From Aedes albopictus (Eukaryota; Arthropoda; Insecta; Diptera; Culicidae): 64,000 bases of DNA. Shown piece after piece: positions 51,201-59,699 of the stretch. The DNA lies in contig NC_085137.1 of assembly GCF_035046485.1 (NCBI RefSeq), positions 4,317,977 through 4,381,976 on the forward strand. The letters are read 5' to 3'. The notes beneath the pieces are model-generated. The model was not told where the DNA came from and did not search any database. It saw only the letters and a list, made by a program, of their open reading frames with translations. Made by a program: the position numbers and the translations under genes. How positions within the stretch are numbered: position 1 is the stretch's first letter; each line of letters opens with the position of its first letter.

Positions 51201-53302
51201 ATTGTGTGGCAGTGGAATTATGAAAGAAAGACGTCTGCTCCGCAGTTGTCTATGTGCTTTTTACTGGATTTCACACTAAAAGTTGAAATCATTTTAAACC
51301 CGGGAGCTAGGATTGCTCTGTTGACATCCAGCGACCCGTTTCAGGATGCCTTGTTTGGTTGCTCACGCCCATTCCGAAGTCACTTTCTCTTAAACAAGTC
51401 CCGCATGTGGACATTAACGTTATCAAATGGATAATGATATTGCAAACACACTTCCTCCTTCAAAGATATTCTTCAAAACTGGCACGTATTTAGTTCAATT
51501 TGTTGTAATAAAAATCATAGCAATCTTACCCAAAAAAAAAAACATCAACGGTAGCGCTGCCATCACTATGGAAACGTCTTTACAGCGCAATCAGGCTTAC
51601 TCCTCGTCTCGCCACCATCAATTATTGCACGCCTTAAAAACTCGTCAATTGTTGCACACTGCATGCTTTTCCGATGATGTGTGCAAGTTGCAATTGGCGA
51701 TTTGCTCTACACGGTCTATCAGAATTAGAACAATAACGTCACTTCATTCCTCACAAAATTATGGATATGAGGCTACACTGTTTGATTCTGAAACCACTTG
51801 CGAATCACTGCTGGCGTGGCATATCGGTCAGTCTTGAAAAAATACTTTACAATTGAAAAACTACCGGTGACAAAACTCGGATTTGCCGACAAATTTCGAT
51901 ACTCTCGTTACGAACTTTGATACCGTTTGCGAGACCCGAACTGCGAGCAGCGGCATGCAATCACGCACAAGACTTTGAAACACCTCCGGATAGCGTAGCA
52001 CTACCAGCCGTTCCAGCAACGCTGAACTGATCATGGACACAATCTTTGTCATTTCTTCTCAAAACCAAGTCACTTTCCATCAAAACGAACACAAAACAAA
52101 CACTCTTTCAGTCGCGGGAGAACCATCCGGATGGCGTAGCACCGGTCAAACCGTCGGCGGAATCGCGAAAAAACAAGCGAACGCGAAAGAAATGTGACAA
52201 GCAGCTCAAAACACGCCTGCACGCGGTAGCGCCTACTGTGCTTTTTTCATCGTTACTTCGATTGAATGGGCCCAAAATTGCTTTGCTCCTTTTGAAGCTC
52301 CAGAAGTAGATGGGATTTGTTCTATTTTGCTTCAGAATAAATTTCATGTGAACCAATCTAAAAAGTCCACTGTGACTCTTTCGCACAAGGTTGTTTGCGA
52401 TGTCGAAGAAGCTAATACGATGATGGCACAAATTCCCCAAATAGAGGATAACGTGCCTTTGAAACCGCCGCTATGATATCTGGGTCTTTTTTTACTCCTT
52501 TTGGTTGTAACACCAATTACCAGCAAATCTGTATACAGTATACTGCAAAATATGATAGAACTTCCAAAGTTCGTTAGAAATGAGCAAGTTCTAAAAGAAA
52601 AGATTTCTATCAACATATCTTGCAGCGAGATATCGATTAAAAACAACATTCTCAATAATTTCCCACATTTGTTCATTTCCAGATTCACCAACTCACCCCT
52701 TCAACTTCATTGCCTACCGGCAACCAAATGACTCTCCATCCCCGATCGATGCATCGCCACACTACGGCAACACAACCCCAGTTGGCCAGACATCCCCCTA
52801 CAATCCCGGTCGGATTAGTGTGACCCCCACGCCGGGCCCATACCAACAATCCTTGATGAACGCGGACTACCTGATGGGAGGCAATCAGCAGTTCCAACCC
52901 CAGTACACCTTCCCCACTCTGACCGGAGCAACTTCCCAAGTCGCGTCCGTGCAACCATCCCAACTACAGCACCAGCCGCCGCCCCTACAACAGCAATTCC
53001 CGTCACCCGCCAACATGAACAACCCGCAGCAGTTCAATCTCATCGACACCCAGGATCCGATGCCGCAGCCTGGGCCCAGCGGGATCCAATCGATTCCGTC
53101 GTTCCAGCACCCCGGCAGTATCGGCGAGATCAACATCAGCAGCCCGTGGCTGACGATGGACTCGTCCGAGCTGAAATCGCTGATGGTCAACACCCTGTCG
53201 GACATGAAGCACGAAAATCCCCGGATCCAGCACGATGCCGAAACGCTCTCGGATAGTTTCGATCGGTTATCAACGAACCTCAACAACCTGAGCAAACCGT
53301 GA
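13304..53302 (+). CDS. Rel1: Rel1, Dorsal-type NF-kappaB transcription factor, short (Dorsal-A-like) isoform, 8 coding exons
   Basis: Proposed join: 13304-13319, 14821-14886, 42592-43011, 43070-43464, 43530-43608, 45400-45465, 46873-46926, 52683-53302. The exons total 1716 nt, giving 571 residues and a TGA stop, and every intron is GT-AG with matching phase. The Rel homology domain starts near residue 43. Its DNA-recognition loop RFRYECEGRSAGS is at about 57-69, the dimerisation (IPT) half covers about 200-318, and a KRPSD protein-kinase-A-type site has Ser308. The NLS KRKKRK is at 327-332 and the SUMO-type motif IKTEP at 360-364. A Pro/Gln/Ser/Asn-rich activation-type tail ends in NLNNLSKP. 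By family knowledge the protein is held in the cytoplasm by Cactus and enters the nucleus after Toll signalling to activate antifungal and anti-Gram-positive immunity genes. In flies it also patterns the embryo. The RHD identification is firm. The 5' exons are inferred. Confidence 0.85.
13320..14820 (+). other. Rel1 intron 1
   Basis: It is 1501 bp, GTAAGA...CCCGCAG. It contains mostly unique sequence with a GC-richer 5' third and an AT-rich 3' half. No MITE is obvious. Confidence 0.5.
14821..14886 (+). CDS. Rel1: Rel1 coding exon 2 (N-terminal DDILDLI segment)
   Basis: A strong polypyrimidine tract and CCCGCAG acceptor precede it, and ATCA|GTAAGT follows. In the only frame open throughout it encodes DPSLPDLPNNLIVTDDILDLI. 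The exon starts with two spare bases and ends with one, exactly fitting exon 1 and the RHD exon at 42592. A short acidic-hydrophobic N-terminal motif just before the RHD is seen in Dorsal proteins of several insects (family knowledge). Intron 2 after it is 27,705 bp. Confidence 0.72.
16161..16215. repeat. A-rich AAAAT/AAAATG microsatellite
   Basis: Consecutive TAAAA and then GAAAAT units. Confidence 0.85.
16430..20470. repeat. AT-rich, diverged 24-bp repeat fields in both orientations
   Basis: TTYGGCAATTCCTTTRGAAATT-like units run forward in 16440-16635, 17575-18290 and 18700-19400. Complementary GCCGAAGAAATT units occur in 18300-18660 and 19790-20470. This is an older relative of the GGAATTCC arrays. 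Peptides such as NSFGNSFR read from it are period artefacts. Confidence 0.6.
16632..17573. mobile_element. TIR element, TTAAGGACTGT-type ends
   Basis: Left CTGTATCGGAAATTAACTAT near 16639 mirrors right ATAGTTAATTTCCGATACAG near 17552. The left flank reads TTAAGGA and the right CCCTTATC, a diverged TTAA-type junction. It interrupts the AT-rich repeat field. There is no transposase frame. Confidence 0.55.
21412..21660. mobile_element. Near-perfect hairpin MITE, arms about 105 bp
   Basis: Arm 21421-21528 (GCGCATTTCCCACCCCACTG, then AAAACTGCGGTTTTGCATCG) is mirrored by 21549-21653 around a short loop (ATATAGTAAT). Mismatches are few, so it is either a young insertion or conserved pairing. Confidence 0.75.
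21660..21764. mobile_element. MITE relative of 25896-26006
   Basis: It is an inverted copy of the same text: GACGTTTCTTGGCCTTGTTG, GAGAAGAAGAGAATTTCATG and CAGTGCCCTA at its right end. Confidence 0.5.
22851..22898. repeat. GAC/GAA trinucleotide microsatellite
   Basis: GACGACGAAGACGACGACGA-type run of about 48 bp. Confidence 0.9.
24101..24316. mobile_element. MITE, second copy of the 41685-41928 family
   Basis: It shares GTTAGAATCCCAAGATG, AAGCTTATGACAAGTGAGCA, GAGATTTGTGCATTTGAAGTT and the mirrored end GGGATTCTAAGATG with the 41.7-kb copy. Its outer ends are diverged. Confidence 0.65.
25896..26006. mobile_element. MITE with AGGGCACTG termini
   Basis: The left AGGGCACTGGATG mirrors the right GCAGTGCCCT. 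The internal text matches 21660-21764. It lies directly against the next MITE. Confidence 0.5.
26007..26126. mobile_element. 120-bp GC-rich hairpin MITE
   Basis: The left AGAGTGGACGCGTCACG mirrors the right CGTGACGCGTCCACTCT. CpG-rich arms of about 32 bp surround a central loop of about 55 bp. Confidence 0.7.
26800..27120. repeat. Degenerate GGAATTCC-type repeats
   Basis: CTGGAGGAT, GGAACCC and GAAGCAATTCCAG half-units occur, with a short GTT microsatellite near 27023. Confidence 0.5.
27410..27575. mobile_element. MITE with ACGTCACGC palindromic ends
   Basis: The left GGTCCATAAATTACGTCACG and right CGTGACGTAATTTATGGACG are inverted. The C-rich centre has CACACTTTTTGTATGAG text. The type is common in insect genomes. 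A diverged copy is at 58771-58925. Confidence 0.75.
30142..30384 (-). other. Unassigned open frame of 80 codons
   Basis: The frame has balanced composition (TMAIGTIYLNVDPFSIDAFL, FSRISGGQLFEGFEEQI) unlike repeat-derived frames nearby. I recognise no family and see no clear promoter or splice partner. It may be a relic of a mobile element or an old gene fragment, or chance. Confidence 0.2.
31523..31938. mobile_element. pogo/Tc1-mariner-like MITE with TA duplication
   Basis: TA|CAGGTATTCTTC at the left and GAAGAATACCTG|TA at the right. The motif ACGTTATATCGAAG or its complement recurs at least five times inside. Confidence 0.7.
31994..32036. repeat. Poly(A) run of 43
   Basis: Uninterrupted A tract. 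It could be the tail of a retroposed sequence, but nothing upstream is recognised. Confidence 0.9.
32738..32838. mobile_element. Small palindromic MITE
   Basis: GTACACAGGATGAAGTATTTG at the left is mirrored by CAAATATTTGAGCCTGTGTAC at the right. It is the same family as 5603-5737. Confidence 0.6.
32980..37030. repeat. Main 24-bp minisatellite field
   Basis: The unit is approximately AGGAATCCCCGAAGGAATTC plus CAGG, two 12-bp halves. Clean examples lie at 35080-35150, where three consecutive units match closely. Because 24 is a multiple of 3, several frames stay open on both strands (for example 33550-34110 and 34786-35379, minus) with an 8-residue GIPxGIPx or LEFLxxF periodicity. Confidence 0.9.
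37559..38153. mobile_element. TIR element, TTAACCCTCTAATACCCAAA ends
   Basis: The left TTAACCCTCTAATACCCAAA mirrors the right TTTGAGTATAAGAGGGCTAA. The interior is AT-rich and non-coding. Confidence 0.6.
38154..41260. other. Intronic AT-rich DNA, nothing recognised
   Basis: It holds poly-T runs (38725-38737, 40618-40640) and scattered half-units of degenerate repeats. Short open frames lack motifs. Confidence 0.4.
41261..42113. mobile_element. Palindromic element, interrupted by a nested MITE
   Basis: The left arm from 41261 (AAAGCTTTTTCGATTCA, GTGCAAAATTTGGGAGCGAT, TATAGCCTAGGATATGCC) is mirrored in 41600-42113. The right arm is split at TTAA by 41685-41928. A fragment of the same arm is at 659-727 and a diverged one near 59470-59530. 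Confidence 0.75.
41685..41928. mobile_element. TTAA-flanked MITE (piggyBac-like target)
   Basis: Ends GGACAGACTTGTTAGAATCC and GGATTTTAAGACGTATGTCC are inverted. TTAA flanks both sides (41681-41684, 41929-41932). Removing the insert and one TTAA restores the mirror of the left arm across the site. Confidence 0.75.
42167..42467 (+). CDS. Rel1: Rel1 alternative first coding exon
   Basis: The ATG follows an in-frame TAA by one codon, so a product from here would begin MSFPTKPFAPFAPTAVTQ. The 100-codon exon has a serine run, an aromatic-acidic stretch (DYDHENLFHKFD) and a proline-rich end, with GC-rich third positions unlike the surrounding AT-rich DNA. It ends AAAG|GTAACT with one spare base, the same phase as exon 2, so it can splice to 42592 and give 644 residues with the short tail. 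It starts only 54 bp downstream of a palindromic transposon. It could instead be an internal exon with an acceptor upstream; transcript data would decide. Confidence 0.65.
42592..43011 (+). CDS. Rel1: Rel1 RHD exon A (DNA-binding half)
   Basis: The acceptor is CCTTTTCTAG and the donor AAAA|GTTAGT. It encodes GIIDKE, then KHVVITEQP, the NF-kappaB signature RFRYECEGRSAGSIPG, and the class II stretches YKGRAVVVVSCV, PHNLVGKEGCKKG, SNLGIQCVKKKDIEEAL and REEIRVDPFK. The last codon is split with the next exon to give Thr, matching the VDPFKTG junction of Dorsal. Confidence 0.95.
43070..43464 (+). CDS. Rel1: Rel1 RHD exon B (linker and IPT dimerisation half)
   Basis: It follows a 58-bp intron with a TTTCTTTCAG acceptor and ends GTGATG|GTAAGT in phase 0. 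It encodes IDLNAIRLCFQVFLEG, DKKAMSDLVICKLSD, IILLCEKVAKEDIAVRFYEE, FQHTNVHKQVAICFRTPRY and LDVEHHVM. These are the end of the N-terminal RHD domain and most of the IPT domain of Rel proteins. Confidence 0.95.
43530..43608 (+). CDS. Rel1: Rel1 RHD exon C, end of RHD, alternative donor
   Basis: It encodes VNIQLKRPSDGATSEPLPFE, the conserved end of the RHD with its KRPSD phosphorylation-type site, then LTPLDS. The donor CTCAG|GTAGGC at 43609 gives the short isoform. If unused, the frame continues in 43609-45266. Confidence 0.93.
43609..45266 (+). CDS. Rel1: Rel1 long-isoform-specific C-terminal extension
   Basis: This is 552 codons with no stop until TAA at 45264-45266, in frame with the RHD. 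The composition is coding-like (Ser, Pro, Glu, Lys) and the neighbouring DNA is not. In the short isoform the same DNA is the start of intron 5. Serine/threonine-proline sites and polyproline motifs suggest a regulatory or activation tail. No named domain is recognised. Confidence 0.9.
45267..46500 (+). other. Likely 3' UTR of the long Rel1 isoform
   Basis: Non-repetitive AT-rich DNA follows the long-form stop, with AATAAA at 46327-46332 and 46449-46454. Small exon 45400-45465 lies inside it and would be untranslated in the long form. The true end is not visible from sequence. Confidence 0.45.
45400..45465 (+). CDS. Rel1: Rel1 short-isoform exon carrying the NLS
   Basis: The acceptor is TGTTTGTAG and the donor GCCC|GTAAGT. 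In phase with exon C it encodes A-KRKKRKPNHWGDTPEH and MPEAA. The basic cluster right after the RHD is the class II Rel NLS position that Cactus/IkappaB masks. Confidence 0.9.
46873..46926 (+). CDS. Rel1: Rel1 short-isoform 54-nt micro-exon with SUMO-type motif
   Basis: The acceptor is CTCCACAG and the donor CACGAG|GTAAGT. In the phase set by its neighbours it encodes HPYYGNIQGEAIKTEPR. IKTE fits the psi-K-x-E sumoylation consensus. Fly Dorsal has the same IKTEPRD text after its NLS, which supports both the exon and the phase. Confidence 0.88.
47218..48935. mobile_element. Fold-back element carrying a 24-bp array
   Basis: Arm 47218-47475 is mirrored by 48660-48935. Shared text includes GCTAAAGCTGAATAACAGCT and TTATTCAGCATCATGCTGAA. 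The centre holds unrelated AT-rich DNA plus the array at 47985-48640. Confidence 0.7.
47985..48640. repeat. 24-bp minisatellite, reverse orientation
   Basis: CCTTCTGGAATTCCTCCAG-like units, the complement of the 33-37 kb array. Confidence 0.75.
48958..49031 (-). repeat. tRNA-like sequence (pseudo-tRNA or SINE head)
   Basis: On the minus strand, GATGGCGCAGATAGGAAGG resembles an A box and AGTTCGAATC a B box about 40 bases on. I could not fold a full cloverleaf, so a functional tRNA is unlikely. Confidence 0.4.
49640..50250. repeat. 24-bp minisatellite, reverse orientation
   Basis: CAAGGAGTTCCTTCTGGGAT-like units run up to the MITE at 50256. Confidence 0.75.
50256..50651. mobile_element. hAT-like MITE, CAGAGATGCCAGAT ends
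   Basis: CAGAGATGCCAGAT at the left is exactly inverted at the right (ATCTGGCATCTCTG). The interior has repeated ATACAGATTTTT/AAAAATCTGTAT tracts. I could not confirm the target duplication. Confidence 0.6.
52683..53302 (+). CDS. Rel1: Rel1 short-isoform terminal coding exon
   Basis: The acceptor is CATTTCCAG. Two leading bases finish an Asp codon, then SPTHPFNFIAYRQPND and a Ser/Pro/Gln/Asn-rich tail follow, 205 residues to TGA at 53300-53302. The base composition is markedly GC-richer than the flanks. The Gln- and Pro-rich tail fits a transactivation region. Confidence 0.93.
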
Positions 53303-53560
53303 GCAACTGGAGTTCTGATGCCTTAGGATGTAGAACCGACGATCAAATTGTACATAGATTTTACCAATTAACAATTACTTTGTTAAGTTTTGTCTTTGAC
53401 AGTTTTAAACGATGTATTTGTTTGATAGAAGTTTGGGCCTTTGATTTGATATCCGAATTACCATGAAATCATTAGCTGTAGGGTTTTGTACCATTTCAGC
53501 AGGTGTACCTACTTGGGGCACTTGCCGCTATAACTAAATCCATTTCATACCTAACTAGCT
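53303..53560 (+). other. Likely 3' UTR of short Rel1
   Basis: AT-rich sequence follows the TGA. I see no canonical AATAAA in the first 300 bases, so the poly(A) site is unresolved. A repeat beginning near 53566 (CTGACCCCGACAAACTTTG) marks the return to transposon debris. Confidence 0.35.
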
Positions 53561-53856
53561 GACCCCGACAAACTTTGTCCTGCCTACTGCGTTTTTTTTT
53601 GCGATTTTATGTCCCTAGCCAAGGCCAAGTCCAAAATATATGAAAACTCGATTTTCAAAAACTCTCATATTTTCGCGTTTTATGCCTTATGAACATAAGA
53701 CGACCCAAATCCAAACCTACCGTTTGTAAGCTATGCGCGGTCCCACGTATTCAACTGCATTTAGAAAACATAATTTTAGGCACTTGGTTAGATACGCACA
53801 GAATCTAACTCTATACAAAAATTCATATCAATTGGTTTAAAATTGACTAAGTTATA

Positions 53857-54114
53857 CAGTAGACGTTCGATAACTTTAACATGTTTACGTTTCACTTAGC
53901 GAACGAAATTTGATAACCGCAACGACTGACAGATGTCAACAAGTTGTCAATCGACATTAAATGATCGTGAACGTGATCCAACTGTTCATTTGGGCTAACA
54001 TGGCGCACCATTTTGTCGTTTGGCGGTGCGATAACTGCAAATTTGTTGCACTTACCGGACTTGCAGTTAAAAAGCATTGCAGTTAAACCATTTGCACCGA
54101 CCGAACGTCTACTG
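53857..54114. mobile_element. pogo/Tc1-mariner-like MITE, TA duplication
   Basis: TA|CAGTAGACGTTCG at the left and CGAACGTCTACTG|TA at the right, 258 bp, with inner CTGCAAATTTG/GCAGTTAA text. Confidence 0.7.
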
Positions 54115-55070
54115 TAGTGGCAAGTGCCCAAAATAAGTACACCTGTCAAAATAGAACAAGACCCTATCACCATTTGTCGGAATTATATGTTTCCCTTTAG
54201 TATGGATCGATCAAACATCATCCATGACACTTAATCAGCTCTAAGCGAGATACAGAGCAGCCCCCAAAAAGTTGTGTTATCTTTGTCATGGGTTTTTTTT
54301 TGAAATCTCAAATCTGTTGAACTCTCTGAGTTGGCCTCGAATCCTTCCCAACCAAGCTGAATTATATGACCAAATGTCGGGACAGGCCATTTGGCCTACA
54401 ATAACCCCCCTTGACGAAGAGAACAAACCTGCCGATAATACCTAAACTAACCCTATGTTGTACACGAGATTAGTTATTAATGATGTAAAGGTATTTTCTT
54501 GTAATTTTTATTATATGGCTCCAAAAATAGTATAAGCGTCATGCATTTGCTCACTCGATACTTTGGCGGACTTTAAAAAAAATCGGTAATTCAAAAGACC
54601 GATTAGATTCAGTGTGGTGCTTGCATACAATGTTTTACACAAGATAGGAGGCGCGAAAAATTACCTGTCCTGACCTAACCTACGCATAAAACACGTTGGA
54701 TTGTGGGTACTCATAATTTTACAAAAAAACCCGGATTAATCCACCTAGTGGTGATAGTGCCTTTCTCGTCAAATATGTACTCATGATCTTTACGTCGACA
54801 TTAGCCGATCCTGAGAACACTTATACGCTTAATACGGTTCATGTAAAATTTGACCTCCTTACGGACCAAATTGTGCACAGTAATTTTAGACGCAAAAGGA
54901 GATTGGAAAAACTTTATTCAGTGTTGATGCGATCAAATTATAATTTTCCCATAACACGTTGTTCCATCCTACTTTATATTAACACCACAGAAATTTGAAA
55001 TGGTGTGATTTGATGAGATTGCTTTGGTCACAATTTTATTCTCTTGCATATATGAAAACTTTGACCATTT

Positions 55071-58000
55071 CACGGTGTTCCATTTACCGTTATTATAAAA
55101 TAAAATATACCATCAAAACCTGAAACGCCATTCTCTTTATATATCTATCCTACACCTCTGGACAAATTTTTAAAATCATCGTTGGGCGAAATTTTGAGTT
55201 ACGCCCTTTTAAAGGGCCTAACCTCTAAAAAATCGCGTTTTCTATAGAATAACACCACATTTCGTAATAGAATCATGAATTAAAGGCATCAATAGCAGAA
55301 ATGATCATGAACAACATTGAAATTTGGTAGTATGCATCCATATGAATATCGGTGGAGTGCATTTTGTATCAAAATTTGTCATTACGTCAATATACGGTAG
55401 AAGTTCTTAGGGCCTATAGAAAGCAAACATTACATTGTTGTTACATCAATTCAATTAAAAGTATATTGTATTGTGATTCCATATGCCAATAGATGTTCTT
55501 CTTACTGTCAGTCATAGCGATAGTATTTACATGCATATCAGCACCAACATTTCAAAAGGACGTAACTGATCTTTAAAACAATATATTTTCCCATAGCTGT
55601 AGATGATATCTCATCTTTCCCAGGACACCAACAACCACTACCGGAAAGAATTGACTTTTCCTCCGTCCAGTAGTGGTTGTATATTGCAACGGAGAGATAA
55701 AGGTTTGGTTTCGGCAAGCAGTTTCGCCATTTTGAAATGTTAGCACCGATATATGAAGAGCGTACACTCTCTATAAAGAAAATCTGCTTTATAAACAAAA
55801 GTTATATATGGGCAACCACAAATTAGACAAAAAGTAATATGTCTGTGTGCCAAACGGCTTAAGTTAAAAGTATAGAAAACCAAAACATTGAAAGGCCAAA
55901 AGACAAAAATCGAATCAGGCTTCAAATAATCACACATAAAATGCTGCATGAAAATTCTTTTTTCTTTTTTTTGAAATATGTAGGTAAGACCTTTTGTCCC
56001 TAATAATTTTATTTTTTTCGACCTACTATATATTACAAGAAAAATTATCGTGCAAAGTTATGCAACAATGTAAATAGATATGCGCGGTTACATTTAATCG
56101 TTTCGGTGTCTTTTGCGCGGTCAATCATTAGCTATTTTCCGCATTTATTGTAGAAGACACGAACACGATATGATGTACTGGCGACGATCTATTAGCGATT
56201 TTGAACATTTTTGTGCGGTAATCTACGGTGAAACGCGCAATATTGTCTTCGATTTTTTTTTGCATTTCTACGTTTTGTCTTCTCAGCCTCAGCATTTCAA
56301 GAGCGCGTAACTGCTTTCCAAAACAATAGCTTTATTTTCAAAGCTGTGGCGTTGCACTTCTAGACAAAAATAATGCTCATCTTTCGATGGCTTACATTAG
56401 AGGGGTGACATGCAATCTACATCCATAGAAGAAGAAGCCGTGTCATCAACCAGTTACACCCTTCTGAAATGCTGAAGCTGAAAAGATAAATCGTACAAAT
56501 CTGGAGCAACATTTGAAAAGGGCATACAAGCACTGGTAAACAATGACTCCACACGTCGCTCCTGAGCCCCCATCAACTTATTCACACAAACTAAGACAGT
56601 TTTCAGATAGAGCAAACATCAATCTTTCGGATAACGGTGTTCATTTGCATGGGCGGGCTGCTGTTAGGCCCTCGAAACGATTTCGAAAAAAGGCACAAAA
56701 CCTGTTAAGCCCTTTTCAAATGTTGCTCCAGGAATGAAATAAAAACCCAGATTAATCCACCTAGTGGTGATAGTGCCTTTCTCGTCGAATATGTACTCAT
56801 AATCTTTACGTCGACATTAGCTGATCCTAAGAACACTGATACGCTGAATACGATTCATGTAAAATTTGAACTTCTTATGAACCCAAATTGTGCACTGTAA
56901 TTTTAGACGCAAAAGGATATTGTAAAAACTTTATTCAGTGTTGATGCGATCAAACTATAATTTTCCTATAAAATGTTGATTCATCCTACATTATATTAAC
57001 ACCGCAGGAACTTGGAATGGTGTGATTTGATGAGATTGCTTTGGTCACGATATTGTTCTCTTGCATATATAAAGGCTTTGACCATTTCTTCACTTTCAAT
57101 CTTACCCAAAGTTTATCAGGCTATCAGAACAATGTGGTCTGAGCCTACTTCCTTGATAACCGGCCATCAGGTTATAGAAAAAGCCGTGATTTGATGAGTC
57201 GCATGCATGGGTTTGGTTCACTTTTATATTTGGCCACTTTCGTCGGGACCCTCGGAACCGGTTCCGGAACACTACCGGTTCAGATATGGTTTGGTACTGT
57301 TTTCCTGCTAAACGTTCATCAGGTTACCGAAAATGCCGGTGTTTGATGTGTCGCATGCATGGGCTATGTTCAATTTTATATTTGGCCACTTCCGGTGGGA
57401 CACCCAGAACCGGTTCCGGAACACTACCGGTTCTGATATGGTCTGAGACTATTTTCCTGCTCACCGTTCACCAGATAATAGCAAATGCCGTGGTTTGATG
57501 GGTGACATGCATGGGTTTGTTACATTTTCATGTCTGGCCCCTTCCAGAGGTACCGGTCCGGAACACCTAAATGGTTATAACTCCGGAACGGCTGGACCGA
57601 TCCGAACCATTTTCAATAGGAAACAATGAGATCAGATTCCGCGTCGAATGATCCGTCGGTCATTAAAATCAGTAGAGGTTTACTGCCAAAAAGTGATGTG
57701 AGTTTTTTTGTACACACACATACTCACACATACACAGATATCACCTCAATTCGTCGAGCTGAGTCGATTGGTATATGTTACTCGGAAGGCCTTCTATCAA
57801 AAAGTCATTTTTGGAGTGAACATTTAGCCTTTCCAGTACACTTAGTGTACGAGAAAGGCAAAAATGAAAGACAATTGTTCGAAGAAAAGTTAAACTAGGG
57901 GGGACAAAGGTCTTATCTACATATTTTAAAAGAAGAAAGAATTTTCACCCAGAATATTATGTTTGATTATTTGTTGCCTGTTTCGACTTTTTGTCTTTTG

Positions 58001-58516
58001 GCCTTTCGATATTTTGAATTTCTATTCTTATAACTTAAAATATGTGGCACACAGACATATTTCTTTTTGTCTAATTTGTGGTTGCTCATATTAAATATTT
58101 TTTTACAAATTTTGACTATTGTTTTTAAGGCAGATTTGCTGTATATAGAGAGTGTACGCTCTTAATAATTGACGGAGAGTAATATATAGTAGTATATTGA
58201 CGTAATGACAAATTTTGATACAAAATGCACTCCACTGATATTCATATGGATGCATACTACCAAATTTCAATGTTGTTCATGATCATTTCTGTTATTGATG
58301 CCTTTAATTCATGATTCTGTTACGAAATGTGGTGATATTCTATAGAAAACTCGATTTTTTAGAGGTTATGCCCTTTAAAAGGGCGTAACTCAAAAATTCG
58401 CCCAACGATGATTTTAAAAATTTGTCCAGCGGTGTAGGATAGATAAATGAAGAGAATGGCGTTTCAGGTTTTGATGGTATATTTTATTTTATAATATCGG
58501 TAAATGGAGCACCGTG
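55071..58516. mobile_element. Transib-like long palindromic element with CATTT target duplication
   Basis: Ends CACGGTGTTCCATTTACCG and CGGTAAATGGAGCACCGTG are inverted, flanked by CATTT at 55066-55070 and 58517-58521. Inverted similarity extends over 55071-56010 and 57895-58516. Sibling copy B shows the uninterrupted site GACCATTTCTTCAC. The CACRGTG terminus and 5-bp duplication fit Transib. There is no transposase frame; a second element is nested inside. Confidence 0.7.
56741..57864 (+). mobile_element. Element with internal 150-bp repeats, complete copy B
   Basis: The 5' end is AACCCAGATTAATCCACC with GTGCCTTTCTCGTC. The 3' end is GTACACTTAGTGTACGAGAA then AGGCAAAAA. GCCTTTCTCGT is inverted between the ends. 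It holds about two and a half monomers and a short CA tract. A possible AATGAAA duplication flanks it. The class is unassigned. Confidence 0.7.
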
Positions 58517-58770
58517 CATTTCTTCACTTTTAATCTTTCCCACCGTTTACCAGGCTTTTAAAAAAGTCTAGATTTGATTTATCGCTAACATTGGTTTTGT
58601 TCACTTCCATAATTCCACTATTTGATGTACCACATGCATGGGTTTGGTTCAATTCCACGTTTGATCATTTCCGGCGGATACCTGGAACCGATTCCATGAC
58701 ACTACTAGTTGTCCCAGATATTGTCTGTGGTTATTTTCTTGTCAACTGGTCAGGCTGGCTTAAAAGCCGC

Positions 58771-58925
58771 GAGCATCCATTAAGTATGTCACGCTGAATT
58801 TAGGAATGTTCGAAGCTCCCCCCTGCTCCTTTCGTACGGGTTTCTCCTATACTCAATACATAGCTTGTCGCACTTTAACAACCCCCTTTCCCCTAGGATC
58901 GTGACGTACTTAATGGCCTCATGCA
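58771..58925. mobile_element. Diverged MITE with ACGTCACG-type ends
   Basis: CATTAAGTATGTCACG at the left is mirrored by CGTGACGTACTTAATG at the right. The C-rich centre resembles 27410-27575. Confidence 0.55.
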
Positions 58926-59699
58926 TGATTTTAGTTTACTTCTACAGTGATAGACATTCGTTTAGCCGAGGCTAAAAAATTTCAAAAAAGTGCAAGGAAA
59001 CTCATACAAAAGATTTTATGATAAAACTTTTTATCGTAGTGATAGTATATCTAGTACTGTTTTATACACTGAAACAAAAATGAGGGTAAAAACCCTTCAA
59101 ATGTAATTTTTTGCCTAGACATTCGTTTAGCCGAATTGTACAATTTTTAGAATTCCATAATAAAAACCCAAATTAATCCACCTAGAGGTGATAGTGCCTT
59201 TCTCGTCGTATATGTTCTCACGATCTTTCCGTCGACGTAAGTCAAAGTGTTCCTGAATCCTGATATTTTTTAAGAAAAGCAAGCATTTTATCAAAGCCAT
59301 CATTGAATTGACTTGAAACTTATTGATGGCACATACTCCTACGTTGTGTTCAGCGTAAAAGCAGAGCTGAATAATATCAGATTTCTCAGTTGACTGCTTG
59401 AGTACCATCACTAACATTGGGAGCTGATCAATATCAAGACGATACTAACAAGCTAACTTTTTACACATTCACAGATCACTTTGCGGTCTTCGATAAAGTT
59501 TTTTCTGCACATTCTAGGTTATATTTTATTGACCGTTAAAAACAAGAACGTAGTGAGTATAGTGAGACGTCTGTTTGTATGTGGGTTTAATATGTCAAGA
59601 TTTTGTTCTCTTACACATATTTATCGCTTGCATTGATTTTATTTACTTTCGTAGTTCCGGCATCAAAGCATCAAACGCTGGTTGTGCAACCCTACCAGT

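Larger units (their letters stand above)
46927..52682 (+). other. Rel1 intron 7
   Basis: It is 5756 bp, GTAAGTGT...ATTTCCAG. It contains a fold-back element, two array blocks, a tRNA-like sequence and a hAT-like MITE. 51.0-52.5 kb is less repetitive; a 63-codon minus frame (51861-52052) there has no recognised match. Confidence 0.6.
54727..58770 (+). mobile_element. Element with internal 150-bp repeats, copy A (split)
   Basis: The 5' end ACCCGGATTAATCCACCTAG then GTGATAGTGCCTTTCTCGTC is at 54730. Its body is interrupted at 55070 by the Transib-like element and resumes at 58517 with two or more diverged monomers. No 3' end is seen before a MITE at 58771. Confidence 0.6.
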
